64,000 nt of DNA from Thalassoroseus pseudoceratinae (GCF_011634775.1 NZ_JAALXT010000006.1:375001-439000), one strand, 5' to 3'; counted from the stretch's first letter, positions 46,424-56,671 are shown. Notes: generated by a model from the sequence alone, not told the origin. Made by a program: numbers and translations.

Positions 46424-46463
46424 ACCAGCTCGAACGTCAGCCGATGTTCGGGCTGGTTGTTTA
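46424..46463 (+). terminator. hairpin between the DUF1559 and lipoprotein genes (attenuator-like)
   Basis: ACCAGCTCGAAC (46424-46435) pairs with GTTCGGGCTGGT (46446-46457), 12 bp with one U-G wobble and a 10-base loop, followed by TGTTTAT. It sits just before the lipoprotein gene at 46492, so it could reduce transcription of the second gene relative to the first. Confidence 0.65.
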
Positions 46464-46491
46464 TGGAATTGCTCAATCCAAGGAATACTCA

Positions 46492-46935
46492 ATGACGGAT
46501 ATTCGCAAAAGCGTGCATGCGATGGGCTTGGTCATCATGGGTTTCGTGATGACAGTTACAGGCTGCGGAGGCAGTGGCGATCAGAAATCCACCGCAGAGG
46601 TTACGGGAACGGTCACGTTCAACGGCCAACCAGTCACCGGTGGAACTCTCACATTCGTGCCGCAAGCTAGCAGTGACAACCCCACGCCCGGCAAACCTGC
46701 GTCGGGGAAAATTCAATCGGATGGAACCTTCACACTCAGCACCTATGAAGAAGAAGACGGTGCCGTGATCGGCAAACACGCGATCTCTTACGGTGCTCCC
46801 GCCGCCGAATCGTCTGCCGCGACCGACGGGCACGGCGAAGCCGCCCAATCCCCTTATGCCGGGTTGAAACCGAATCCGGCAACTGTGGAAATCGAATCTG
46901 GCAGCAATGAGATCGAAATCAAACTGACAAAATAG
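46492..46935 (+). CDS. small lipoprotein with carboxypeptidase-regulatory-like beta-sandwich fold
   Basis: The 147-residue protein has a lipoprotein signal (MTDIRKSVHAMGLVIMGFVMTVTGCGG, lipobox VTGC). The mature part has the pattern VTGTVTFNGQPVTGGTLTFVP and SDGTFTLST, typical of the transthyretin-like/carboxypeptidase-regulatory domain found in planctomycete lipoproteins, ending in IEIKLTK. AAGGA precedes the ATG. It follows the DUF1559 gene, and the two probably act together at the cell surface. Its ligand is unknown. Confidence 0.82.
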   Translation: MTDIRKSVHAMGLVIMGFVMTVTGCGGSGDQKSTAEVTGTVTFNGQPVTGGTLTFVPQASSDNPTPGKPASGKIQSDGTFTLSTYEEEDGAVIGKHAISYGAPAAESSAATDGHGEAAQSPYAGLKPNPATVEIESGSNEIEIKLTK

Positions 46936-46958
46936 ACCGGCGGCATCAGCAATCCGCT

Positions 46959-47002
46959 CAACGGGCACCGCGAACTTGACGCTTCGAGTTCGCATCCCGT
47001 TG
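46959..47002. terminator. long hairpin at a convergent junction
   Basis: CAACGGG (46959-46965) with CCCGTTG (46996-47002), and GCGAACT (46970-46976) with AGTTCGC (46987-46993), form a two-part stem around a 10-base loop. No T run follows. It lies between the lipoprotein gene and the convergent membrane-protein gene. Confidence 0.6.
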
Positions 47003-47024
47003 ACGACGAGTCCGTAGGGATTTG

Positions 47025-48740
47025 TCATTTCAACAGCCGATAGATTGCGATTCCCGCGTCTTCGTCCCAAAAGTCGAGACGCAGGTAATTCCGAATCCCG
47101 GGCACACTCATCAGTTGCACCGTCGGCATTTTGGTGGAATCGACAATCAACCATTTCACCCCAAGTTTCGCCAGGGCTTCGAACCCGTGTCGATTGGGGA
47201 ACGCCGACAAATCGCCCTTCAATCGCTTGAACGATCGCGGAAAGAAACCCGAATAACCGTTCGTCATTCGCCGATGATGCAACATGCCGTGCAGCATCCA
47301 TTGGGCTTCCGGGGCGTAGTCTTCCGCCCGTGTTCCTTTCACGAATGGCATGCCACACACAATGGCGTCTGATCGTGTGTTGTCCTTCACCCAGTCGATC
47401 CATTTGCGATGGACTTCCGGTGACGTTACCACATGTAAACGTTGACACGGCGGCCACAATTCCGCAGCGGCCCACCCTCCCAGTACGAGCGCCGAACACG
47501 TCGTGACCACGAGTCCGAACTTCCCCCAAGATCGCTCTTGAGATCGACACCAAAATTCGACACACAACGTTTGCACACCGATGGCCGCCAGAAAGCACAA
47601 TGCCAACTGCGCGAACACGTTGAACCGGTAAACGCTTCGCACTTGGGCGATTCCGGGAACATGCTCGAACAACCACCAATACGGTTGCACGCCGTTGATC
47701 TTCAAGAACGGCCCCAACGCCAACAATTCCGCGAGCACTCCGAAACTCAAGAGGAAGACGGTCGCCGTTCGCCACTGCGACTTCCACAACCCGCCGAAAA
47801 TACCGACCACCGCCAAAACCGTTTTGACAATTCCCGGAAACAACTTCCAAGGCCACTCACGAGGCGTGACCAACTCGGCCGGCAGCGGTGACATGGGTTT
47901 CCAAGGCGGAACCAGCAAATCGGATGGACGAGCCGATAACGTTTCGATCAACTCGTGACTCCGTTTCCAATCGTGTCGGTGCATCACTTCCAATTGGGTC
48001 CAGACCATCGGACCGATGAGCGCCACGCAAATCGTCGCACCGAACAAAATCATTCCCCAAGCCCGCCAATCGAAACTTTTCCGCCCCAGCAGCCAGGGAG
48101 TTGTCGGCACCAACAGTAAACATAGGAACAATCCATAATGGTTGCAGAGGAAATAAGTCACCGCGACCGACAGTCCTAACCGCAAACCGTTTCGCCAATT
48201 CGGACCGTGGGCAATATCGACGAGTGCGTGAATCGTCCACACGATTCCAAAGATCGGCACGAGCTGCAACACCCCAAGTTGCCAATGCACGAACGGCAAC
48301 AACAGCACCATCGCCCCACCAGTGAACGCCGCCGCCCACCCAACTTCCAACCGTCGGAGCAACCGAAACGAACTCCAACCGTTCAAGCTCAAGGCCAGTA
48401 AGAGGTAGCAGTTGTAGGCCGCGATCGGGGTGTCCATCATCCAAATCAACGGGGCCACGACGAGCGTAGTTGGCTGCGGTTCCGAGAACGCAAACGTATC
48501 CGCAGCGGGAAAGAAAATCGGCGACTGCCAATAATCGTAAAACCCTTCGGCCGCTCGGTCCGCATTCCACCACATGGTCCACAGATTGAAAAGTGGCACG
48601 GTTTCCACCGGTTCAGTCCCGAGTGGTAACACCGTTGTCAGCGATTTCGGCATCGGCCAAACCGCAGCAACTGCCAGCAGACCATAGAGAATCAGTTCAA
48701 ACCGGCCTTGGCGGAACCAAGTTGATTGATAGCAGACCAT
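47025..48740 (-). CDS. polytopic membrane protein of glycosyltransferase-like (GT-C) type
   Basis: The 571-residue protein has about 11 hydrophobic segments, for example LILYGLLAVAAVWPMP, GILLVPTTPWLLG-type repeats and ALCFLAAIGVQTL. A soluble C-terminal stretch of about 140 residues ends in FDWRAWG- and GVKWLIVDSTKMP-type strands. The loop after the first helix (NLWTMWWNADRAAEGFYDYW) resembles that of dolichol-phosphate-sugar-dependent GT-C proteins, but a DxD or ExD motif could not be assigned safely. A role in glycan or lipid synthesis is inferred. It is divergent from the Crp/Fnr-type regulator. Confidence 0.65.
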   Translation of the reverse strand: MVCYQSTWFRQGRFELILYGLLAVAAVWPMPKSLTTVLPLGTEPVETVPLFNLWTMWWNADRAAEGFYDYWQSPIFFPAADTFAFSEPQPTTLVVAPLIWMMDTPIAAYNCYLLLALSLNGWSSFRLLRRLEVGWAAAFTGGAMVLLLPFVHWQLGVLQLVPIFGIVWTIHALVDIAHGPNWRNGLRLGLSVAVTYFLCNHYGLFLCLLLVPTTPWLLGRKSFDWRAWGMILFGATICVALIGPMVWTQLEVMHRHDWKRSHELIETLSARPSDLLVPPWKPMSPLPAELVTPREWPWKLFPGIVKTVLAVVGIFGGLWKSQWRTATVFLLSFGVLAELLALGPFLKINGVQPYWWLFEHVPGIAQVRSVYRFNVFAQLALCFLAAIGVQTLCVEFWCRSQERSWGKFGLVVTTCSALVLGGWAAAELWPPCQRLHVVTSPEVHRKWIDWVKDNTRSDAIVCGMPFVKGTRAEDYAPEAQWMLHGMLHHRRMTNGYSGFFPRSFKRLKGDLSAFPNRHGFEALAKLGVKWLIVDSTKMPTVQLMSVPGIRNYLRLDFWDEDAGIAIYRLLK

Positions 48741-49013
48741 AAGAATGGGATGTCAACTCCGAGATCGCGTTTGATCAATGACGTATCAGCCGTTTTACCA
48801 TGGGGATTCGCGTCTCGTTGAGATTTTTTTGTTTGATGGCACGAATGGTGCATTCGAGAACGATGTCTCGATAGAAGGCAATCGCCTTACTGCGAAATTC
48901 GACGATTTTTTCGACTTCTCGATGCGTCTCAATAGACATTCGCCAATCGACACGTACGATGCACCCACTTAATATTGTCTCTGGATCAAATTCTGCCGGC
49001 TATTCAGACGGAG

Positions 49014-49775
49014 ATGGGCCAACTAGCCGGTCGGTTTCAATGGGAGATCAATCCCGTGCCCGAGAACGACACCGAGAACATCGAACAAAATAGTCTCATT
49101 CGAAAGTTGCCGACGGACGTTCGTCACCGACTTCTCAGTATGGGTAAATGCCGGACTTGGGAACAGGGCGAAGTCGTTTATCGACCTGGCCAGGAGATTG
49201 AGTCCGTCTACTTCCCGTTAGACGCCATGACGTCGGTCATGGTGAATCTTCGCAACGACCGCGCCATCGAAGTCCTGACGATTGGACCAGACGGTTTCAT
49301 CGGCGTGGCAGTGTTGTGCGGTTGTCTGGAGTCGGATCGAGAAGTCGTCGTGTCGGCCACAGGAGCCATGCTTGGCATCGAAGTGGGTCCGTTTCTATCA
49401 CTGACGAAAGCCGAACCGGCCTTCCGTGAGACGTTGCATCATTTCATGTTGACCGTCAAATTTCAGTCGTCACAGAAGACCGCCTGTAGCCAACTTCATC
49501 CGACCGAACAACGACTCTGCTGGTGGTTGCTCACGTGTGCCGACGCCACCGGTCAGCAAGAACTTGCCATCACGCAACAACACCTTTCGTGGATTCTCGG
49601 TGTGCGACGGGCAACCGTCACGGAGATTCTTCAAATGCTCCGCGACGAGGGTTGTATTTCGTATCGACGGCGGCGAATTGTCATCGAAGACCGCCCTGCT
49701 CTGATCGATCGGTGTTGCGAGTGCTACACGACCGTCGAATCTTACAAGCAACAGTTGCTCGAAGTCGCTCCCTGA
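49014..49775 (+). CDS. Crp/Fnr family transcriptional regulator
   Basis: This protein of 253 residues has an N-terminal cyclic-nucleotide-binding-type beta-roll (EVVYRPGQEIESVYFPLD, VGPFLSLTKA) and a C-terminal winged helix with the recognition HTH QQHLSWILGVRRATVTEIL. The Arg/Glu pair typical of cAMP binding (the RxG..Ser/Thr loop) is not evident, so its effector is unknown. The ATG at 49014 is preceded directly by GACGGAG, which leaves almost no spacing; a TTG at 48975 is the alternative start. It precedes the ModE-like HTH gene on the same strand. Confidence 0.85.
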   Translation: MGQLAGRFQWEINPVPENDTENIEQNSLIRKLPTDVRHRLLSMGKCRTWEQGEVVYRPGQEIESVYFPLDAMTSVMVNLRNDRAIEVLTIGPDGFIGVAVLCGCLESDREVVVSATGAMLGIEVGPFLSLTKAEPAFRETLHHFMLTVKFQSSQKTACSQLHPTEQRLCWWLLTCADATGQQELAITQQHLSWILGVRRATVTEILQMLRDEGCISYRRRRIVIEDRPALIDRCCECYTTVESYKQQLLEVAP

Positions 49776-49861
49776 CCTGCCCCTCGTGACAAGACATTGA
49801 CGTTCGGGAAGCGGTCCGTCACCATGTTCGCATGGGGTCGACTCTTCCGAACGAGGGCAAC

Positions 49862-50254
49862 ATGAGCGACGATCAGCACACGGGCGAGCCACCTCTCACA
49901 CCGCGTGCCAAAATCTGGATTGAGCGAGACGGCCAATACGTCTTCGGTTTGGGGCTGAGCAACATTCTGAAGGCGATCGACAAAACCGGCTCGATCAAAG
50001 CCGCCGCCGAACACGTCGGCAAAAGCTACCGTCATGTGTGGTCGCGGGTGAAAGACGTCGAACGCGATTTCGGCATTCCGCTCGTGGAAACGCACGTCGG
50101 CGGTTCCGGACCGCAACGCAGTGAACTCACCGACGAAGCCAAACTCCTCGTCCGCGAATACGACCGCCTCCGCCAAAAAGTCTTCCGAATGGTTGACCGG
50201 CAATTCAACAAAACGCTGAAATCACTGCGGCCGATTCAAATACACGACGAGTAA
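49862..50254 (+). CDS. ModE-like N-terminal HTH regulator without a ligand domain
   Basis: This protein of 130 residues is a winged-HTH domain of the LysR/ModE N-terminal type: an N-terminal strand pair (AKIWIERDGQYVFGLGL), LKAIDKTGSIKAAAEHVGKSYRHVW as the HTH, and ETHVGGSGPQRSELTDEA as the wing. It lacks the molybdate-binding MOP domains of full ModE. Stand-alone ModE N-domains occur as small DNA-binding proteins in several bacteria. GAGGGC lies just before the ATG at 49862. It follows the Crp/Fnr gene by 86 bases, and pckA is convergent downstream. The target genes are unknown. Confidence 0.82.
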   Translation: MSDDQHTGEPPLTPRAKIWIERDGQYVFGLGLSNILKAIDKTGSIKAAAEHVGKSYRHVWSRVKDVERDFGIPLVETHVGGSGPQRSELTDEAKLLVREYDRLRQKVFRMVDRQFNKTLKSLRPIQIHDE

Positions 50255-50260
50255 CGCAGT

Positions 50261-50283
50261 CTGGGACAACTCCCAGCTTTCTC
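50261..50283. terminator. short hairpin terminator between the HTH gene and pckA
   Basis: CTGGGA (50261-50266) pairs with TCCCAG (50271-50276) around a CAAC loop and is followed by CTTTCTC. It lies between convergent genes. The stem is only six base pairs, so the strength is uncertain. Confidence 0.45.
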
Positions 50284-50289
50284 GCATAT

Positions 50290-50320
50290 CAAAACGCAGT
50301 CAAAACGCAGTCAAAAGCAG
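50290..50320. repeat. 11-base tandem direct repeat before the pckA 3' end
   Basis: CAAAACGCAGT occurs twice in tandem (50290-50300 and 50301-50311), followed by a degenerate third copy CAAAAGCAG. It lies in the 68-base gap between the HTH gene and pckA. No function is recognised; replication slippage is a simple explanation. Confidence 0.7.
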
Positions 50321-50322
50321 GG

Positions 50323-51909
<1,587 letters not shown>

Positions 51910-52011
51910 CGACCAAGTCCGTGAAGTGTGAGAGAGGTGGGCTCGAAGTCTATCGAAGTCGGTCCGTGGAAAACAACCAAAACAACCACCGCAATTCGGA
52001 TGCCGATACGT

Positions 52012-52524
52012 CTAAGACTTCGGTTCCACACCGGCCAACCGATGCACCGCTGCCCACTCATCTGGCGTGACGGGTTGAATCGACAACCGCGACCCCCGTG
52101 CGAGTACCATCATCCCAGCAGTTTCCTCATCCTCCTTGAGCATGTCCCGTGTGACTGGCTCGGGAAACTCTTGCTCCAACTTCACATCGACGTGGTACCA
52201 AGTCGGATTCTCAGGATCGCTTTTCGGATCGTAGTGATGGTCGTTCTCGTCGAATGCGGTATGGTCAGGATAACCAGCTTTCACAACCCGCATGGTTCCC
52301 ACTATTGCGAGCGGCTTCGTATTGCTGTGATAGAAAAACACCCCATCACCCACCTGGACATCGTCTCGCAGGAAGTTTCTAGCCTGATAATTCCGCACCC
52401 CATCCCAAAACGTGGTCTGCTTTTTCTCTTGCAACAGATCGGAAATGGAATACGCATTGGGCTCGGACTTGAACAGCCAGTACTTCACGTCCTCTTTGGC
52501 CGCCTTTGCCTTCTTTTTCGACAT
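52012..52524 (-). CDS. EVE (PUA-like) domain protein
   Basis: The 170-residue protein contains a basic N-terminus (MSKKKAKAAKEDVK) and then an EVE domain of PUA-like fold: YWLFKSEPNAYSISDLL, the WDGVRNYQARNFL segment that lines the base-binding pocket, VGDGVFFYHSN and a LARGSRLSIQPVT end. Bacterial and eukaryotic (THYN1-like) members bind modified cytosine or other modified bases, but this is not shown here. The nearest genes are pckA downstream and glnA upstream on the other strand. Confidence 0.9.
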   Translation of the reverse strand: MSKKKAKAAKEDVKYWLFKSEPNAYSISDLLQEKKQTTFWDGVRNYQARNFLRDDVQVGDGVFFYHSNTKPLAIVGTMRVVKAGYPDHTAFDENDHHYDPKSDPENPTWYHVDVKLEQEFPEPVTRDMLKEDEETAGMMVLARGSRLSIQPVTPDEWAAVHRLAGVEPKS

Positions 52525-52775
52525 TTCTGCTCACATTTTGTGCTAGGGTGCCATGAATTCGTTGCGTTCCCGAGTGCAATCATTCACCATCCAAGTCCAT
52601 GACGGAACCAGACAGATGGGACCGTACAATTGATCCATCTCGAATTGGCTTACTTCGGGACAGCTGATCTGGCTAGACTGTAGGGAAATTGGCGTCCAAA
52701 CGCGAGTTGATCTCTGTGAGAACCTTTGCCCCTTCACGGGGTGATCTTCCATGGAATGATGGCGAAACGTCAAAG

Positions 52776-52791
52776 CGGTACGGTTTTTGCG
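52776..52791 (+). promoter_or_regulatory. sigma54-type promoter upstream of glnA
   Basis: CGGTACGGTTTTTGCG carries the invariant GG (52777-52778) and GC (52789-52790) twelve bases apart, with ACG and TT at the consensus positions of TGGCACG-N4-TTGCW. It lies about 60 bases before the glnA ATG. The surrounding 326-base region 52525-52850 has no other recognised gene. A search for paired NtrC-type half-sites by eye found none. Confidence 0.55.
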
Positions 52792-52850
52792 TTCCCCAAT
52801 AGCATCGCTGAGAGTTGCCCGACCCGATGAGTGTTCCCAGGACCGACAGA

Positions 52851-54266
52851 ATGACCCCGAAGGAAGTTTTGGCGTTATGCCGAACCCATGATGTCAAAGC
52901 CGTTGATCTCCGTTTCATGGATTTTCCGGGAACGGAGAAGCATTTCACGATTCCGGTTCAAGCCCTGACGGAAGTCAGCTTTGAAGACGGTTTCAGTTTC
53001 GATGGGTCCAGCCTGCGTGGTTGGCAGTCGATCAACGAAAGCGACATGCTCGTCGTCCCGCAACCCGAGACGGCGATGATCGATCCGTTCATGGATCGCA
53101 CGTTGTCGATGACATGCAACATTCAAGACCCGATCACTCGGGCCGACTACCCCAAAGACCCGCGGAACGTCGCTCGCAAGGCCGAAGCCTACATGCGATC
53201 GACCGGCATTGCGGACACCGCCAACTTCGGGCCGGAAGCGGAATTTTTCGTCTTCGATGACGTGCAATTCAGCTGTAACGAACACGAATCGATGTATCGG
53301 GTCGATAGCATCGAAGGACCGTGGAACACGAACGGCGAACGTCGCAGCGGCGGCACCGCAGGCTACAAGGTTCGGTATCGCGAGGGGTATTTGCCGATGC
53401 CCCCGAACGACACCTTGCAAGATCTGCGAACCGAAATGATGCTGCTGCTGATGGAGTGCGGCGTCGAGGTGGAAGCCCAGCATCACGAGTCTGCCACGGC
53501 CGGGCAATGCGAAATCGACATGAAATACGGTCCGCTCGTGCAGATTGCCGACCATCTGCTGCGGTATAAGTATATCGTCAAGAACGTTGCCGCTAAGAAT
53601 GGCAAAACCGCTACGTTCATGCCCAAGCCGTTGTGGAATGACAACGGTTCCGGCTTGCACTTGCACTTCTCGCTTTGGAAAAACGAAGAGCCATTGTTCG
53701 CCGGCAGCGGATACGGTGGGTTATCGGAGATGGCGTTGCACGCGATGGGCGGCATCCTTAAACACGCGAACGCCGTGCTGGCGTTCTGCTGTCCGACGAC
53801 CAACAGCTACAAACGGCTTCTGCCCGGATTCGAAGCACCAATCAATCTGACGTACAGTTTCCGCAACCGGTCCGCAGCGATTCGCATCCCAGTGCACTCG
53901 CCACATCGGGACCACAAACGCTTCGAGTTCCGCTGCCCGGATTCGTCATCGAATCCGTATTTGGCGATGTCGGCAGTGTTGATGGCCGCTCTCGACGGTA
54001 TTCAGAACAAGATCGATCCCGGTGCTCCGCTCGACAAAGACATTTACGATCTCGACCCCAGCGAACTCAAAGACGTCCCCAAAACGCCCGCGTTCCTGGA
54101 GGAATGTTTGCAAGCACTCCGCGACGATCATCAATTCCTGCTTCGTGGTGACGTGTTCACCGAAGACGTGATCGACACCTGGATTTGGTACAAGACCGAA
54201 CACGAAATCAACGCCATCCGCGAACGCCCGCATCCCTACGAATTCGCGATGTACTACGACATCTAA
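52851..54266 (+). CDS. glnA: glutamine synthetase type I
   Basis: The 471-residue enzyme joins ammonium to glutamate using ATP. It contains the beta-grasp and catalytic barrel of GSI: GFSFDGSSLRGW, FGPEAEFFVFD with metal-binding Glu residues, NGSGLHLHFSLWKN-type active-site region, and RSAAIRIPVHSPHRDHKRFEFRCPD. The Tyr of DKDIYDLDPSE is at the position adenylylated by GlnE in GSI-beta enzymes. The ATG at 52851 has AGGA eight bases before and gives the usual family length; in-frame upstream ATGs at 52827 and 52815 are less likely. Transcription probably starts from the sigma54-like element at 52776, fitting nitrogen control. Confidence 0.96.
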   Translation: MTPKEVLALCRTHDVKAVDLRFMDFPGTEKHFTIPVQALTEVSFEDGFSFDGSSLRGWQSINESDMLVVPQPETAMIDPFMDRTLSMTCNIQDPITRADYPKDPRNVARKAEAYMRSTGIADTANFGPEAEFFVFDDVQFSCNEHESMYRVDSIEGPWNTNGERRSGGTAGYKVRYREGYLPMPPNDTLQDLRTEMMLLLMECGVEVEAQHHESATAGQCEIDMKYGPLVQIADHLLRYKYIVKNVAAKNGKTATFMPKPLWNDNGSGLHLHFSLWKNEEPLFAGSGYGGLSEMALHAMGGILKHANAVLAFCCPTTNSYKRLLPGFEAPINLTYSFRNRSAAIRIPVHSPHRDHKRFEFRCPDSSSNPYLAMSAVLMAALDGIQNKIDPGAPLDKDIYDLDPSELKDVPKTPAFLEECLQALRDDHQFLLRGDVFTEDVIDTWIWYKTEHEINAIRERPHPYEFAMYYDI

Positions 54267-54586
54267 ACACCGTCTCGACCGAATTGCGACCGTCTGTGTC
54301 CGGGCTCGTGACACATTTGCGAACCGCCTGTTGAACGAAGAATCACTATCGTGGGGGATCGTGAACGGAATAATGCGAACCATCCGCGGTTCGCTTCGCG
54401 CGCCAATTTTTATCTGACAACAATTCCTCTTCCCCCCAGTTTCCCGATCTGATAGACAAGACTCGGGCCGATCCACGGTACGAACGCCATTTCACCGCCT
54501 TATTCCCATGCGAGATTCCAAGCATTGGGCGGATTCTGGGGCGTTTGCGCATCTCCTTGCAAACAATTCGGTTCGAAAGTGAGCTG
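54267..54586. other. 320-base intergenic region after glnA
   Basis: It holds a weak hairpin GCGAACC...GGTTCGC (54375-54394) with a six-base loop and a 6-bp TGTGTC/GACACA inverted repeat (54295-54315). Neither is followed by a T run. No gene or RNA is seen; the promoter of the surface-protein gene should be in this region. Confidence 0.35.
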
Positions 54587-56623
54587 ATGACAACTCCTCT
54601 CACATTACGGAAATTTTGGACAGTCTGCGTCGATCGTGCCTTCGCGAAGCGAGCAAAACGCCGCTGGCGAACGAGTCACGCGATGGCGGCGGAAGTCCTG
54701 GAATCCCGAATTCTGCTCACGGCAACCATCGAGAACGCAGCGATCTCCCCCGCTGCAATCAACGGAAGTTACGATGTCATCGCGAACGGCGATTTTGATG
54801 GCAACGGCGAATCGGACTACTTCTTCTGGGATACGGTCACGGGTGAAAACCGCTTTGCATGGGGTTCTGGAAACAGCTTCGAGATCAGCACGAATGTCGT
54901 CCCAACCGGCGTGATCAATGGCGAATTCCCGCAGTTTGTGGTGGGCAACTTCGACGGAACGACCGGCGACGAAATCTTCTTCTGGAACCCACGGACCGGA
55001 CGAAACCGGCTCATCGCGATCCAGGACGGAGTCGTCTCCTTCTCGACAAACGCGGTCGCCAGTGGAGCCGTCAACGGCAACGATTTCACCGAAGTCGTGT
55101 CCGGGCAATTCTCCAGTGACACCGCTGAAGACTTGTTCTTCTGGAACCCCCAAACCGGACGGAACCGCTTCATTGATTTTGGGGACGAAACGGTCGTCGG
55201 CGAATCCGTCGTGACGACATTCCTGACAAACCGAATCGAGCCATCCGCGGTCAACGGTGGCGATTTCGAGCAGATCGTGAGTGGTCAGTTCGCCAACGAC
55301 AGCACCAGCGACCTGTTCTTCTGGAATTCTCGATCCGGTCGCAATCGGCTGATCGATCTGAATCTGAATTCCGATCTCCCGACGCCGACCGATCTACGGA
55401 CAAACCTCATTCCCGCGGCTGCCGTCAACGGAAATGACTTCAACCGCCTGATCGCCGGTGATTTTGATGACAACGACCAAACCGACCTGTTCTTCTGGAA
55501 CCCCGAATCGGGACGCAACCGCACCGGCTACCTGATCAACGGGGAACTGACCACCCGCTTGGAAACCAACAACATCGAAGCGGCGGCAATCAACGGGGGC
55601 ACGTTCGAGCACGTCGTGGTGACTCCGCTGGCTGAAGCCGACGCACTCTTTTTCTATTCCTTGGGAGACGGTCTTAACCGGTTGGCATCCGACCTGCCTG
55701 GCGAACCGGACTCAGATCCTGATCCGGATCCTGACCCCGATCCGAACCCAGATCCGGATCCAAATCGCGATCCCACATTTGAAGAAGTTCGCCCGGCACC
55801 AAGTGTGGTCAACGAAGTCACTAGCGACCTCTCCAATGGCATTCTTGTCGTCCGCGGCACCACAAACGCGGACAACATCGTTGTGACTCTCAACAACGAC
55901 ATCGTGACCGTGGATAGCACAGGAGAATCCTTCCCGGTGGGCGAGGTTTTGGAAATCGTGATCGATGGTGATAGTGGTAGCGACACCATTCAAGTTTCCG
56001 AGTCCATCACCATCCCAACGAGCATTTACGGCGGATTCGGTAACGATGACATCTACGGTGGTGGTGGCAACGACGACATTTATGGGGGACTCGGCAACGA
56101 TCGGTTGTTCGGTCGTGGAGGAAACGACGACATGTGGGGCGGCGTTGGCCTCGATGTTGTCGATGGCGGCACCGGGACGAACACCACGACCCAAGGCACA
56201 CCCGATCGCCCGCGGTCGATGCAGGCCATTGAGTTGGAAATCTTGCGGCTGACCAATGAAGAGCGAGTGCGAGCCGGCTTGAACGAAGTGCTACCGAGCG
56301 AGCGTCTGTCGTTGTCCGCGTTCATTCACGCCAAGCAAATCGTCGACGCGAGTCAAGCGGCCGGTATCGAAAACGCATTCGAGCACAACCTCTGGGGAGT
56401 TCGCTTCCCAACCATCAACACGCGGATTGATTACGGCGGTTTCGAACATCGGGGTTGGAGCGAGAACTTGGCGTACGGATTCCAGACCGCCGCTGAAGTC
56501 GTGGAAGCGTGGATGGACTCACCCGGCCACCGGGCGAATATCTTGCGGCCGGAATCGACCCATCTCGGCGTTGCCGTCGTCGGAACTTCGTTCGCTCAAA
56601 ATTTCGGGATTGCGACGTCTTAG
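54587..56623 (+). CDS. surface protein: LExR-x-LL motif, six FFWNP repeats, RTX repeats and CAP domain
   Basis: This protein of 678 residues is exported, starting with a basic N-terminus and the LESRILLT motif near residue 36, close in form to LEDRTLLT of the protein at 18387. Residues 70-370 hold six repeats with the core FFWNPxTGxNR, each ending a unit of about 55 residues. A Pro/Asp-rich linker (DPDPDPNPDPDPN type) is followed by a beta-sandwich stretch, then RTX-like nonapeptides (GGFGNDDIYGG, GGLGNDRLFG), which bind calcium. Residues 545-678 are a CAP/SCP domain (LRLTNEERVRAGL, SENLAYG, SPGHRANIL). The start is placed at the ATG at 54587; an in-frame ATG 14 codons upstream is possible. 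It may be a calcium-dependent surface or secreted protein. Confidence 0.85.
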   Translation: MTTPLTLRKFWTVCVDRAFAKRAKRRWRTSHAMAAEVLESRILLTATIENAAISPAAINGSYDVIANGDFDGNGESDYFFWDTVTGENRFAWGSGNSFEISTNVVPTGVINGEFPQFVVGNFDGTTGDEIFFWNPRTGRNRLIAIQDGVVSFSTNAVASGAVNGNDFTEVVSGQFSSDTAEDLFFWNPQTGRNRFIDFGDETVVGESVVTTFLTNRIEPSAVNGGDFEQIVSGQFANDSTSDLFFWNSRSGRNRLIDLNLNSDLPTPTDLRTNLIPAAAVNGNDFNRLIAGDFDDNDQTDLFFWNPESGRNRTGYLINGELTTRLETNNIEAAAINGGTFEHVVVTPLAEADALFFYSLGDGLNRLASDLPGEPDSDPDPDPDPDPNPDPDPNRDPTFEEVRPAPSVVNEVTSDLSNGILVVRGTTNADNIVVTLNNDIVTVDSTGESFPVGEVLEIVIDGDSGSDTIQVSESITIPTSIYGGFGNDDIYGGGGNDDIYGGLGNDRLFGRGGNDDMWGGVGLDVVDGGTGTNTTTQGTPDRPRSMQAIELEILRLTNEERVRAGLNEVLPSERLSLSAFIHAKQIVDASQAAGIENAFEHNLWGVRFPTINTRIDYGGFEHRGWSENLAYGFQTAAEVVEAWMDSPGHRANILRPESTHLGVAVVGTSFAQNFGIATS

Positions 56624-56631
56624 CGTCCGAA

Positions 56632-56671
56632 GTGCGAGACGCGTGTGGTTGCGATCACACACGTCCCGCAC
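56632..56671. terminator. long imperfect hairpin at a convergent junction
   Basis: GTGCGAGACGCGTGTG and CACACACGTCCCGCAC form a 16-bp stem with two mismatches and an eight-base loop. No T run follows. It separates the surface-protein gene from the convergent gene at 56683. Confidence 0.6.

Noticed and set aside
48778-48972. 64-residue forward frame between the membrane-protein gene and the Crp/Fnr gene
   Set aside because: No ribosome-binding site, signal peptide or recognisable motif; composition is like the intergenic region.
55700-55780. Repetitive GATCCGGATCC-type stretch, considered as a satellite or CRISPR
   Set aside because: It is in frame inside the surface-protein gene and encodes a Asp/Pro linker; there are no spacers of constant length.
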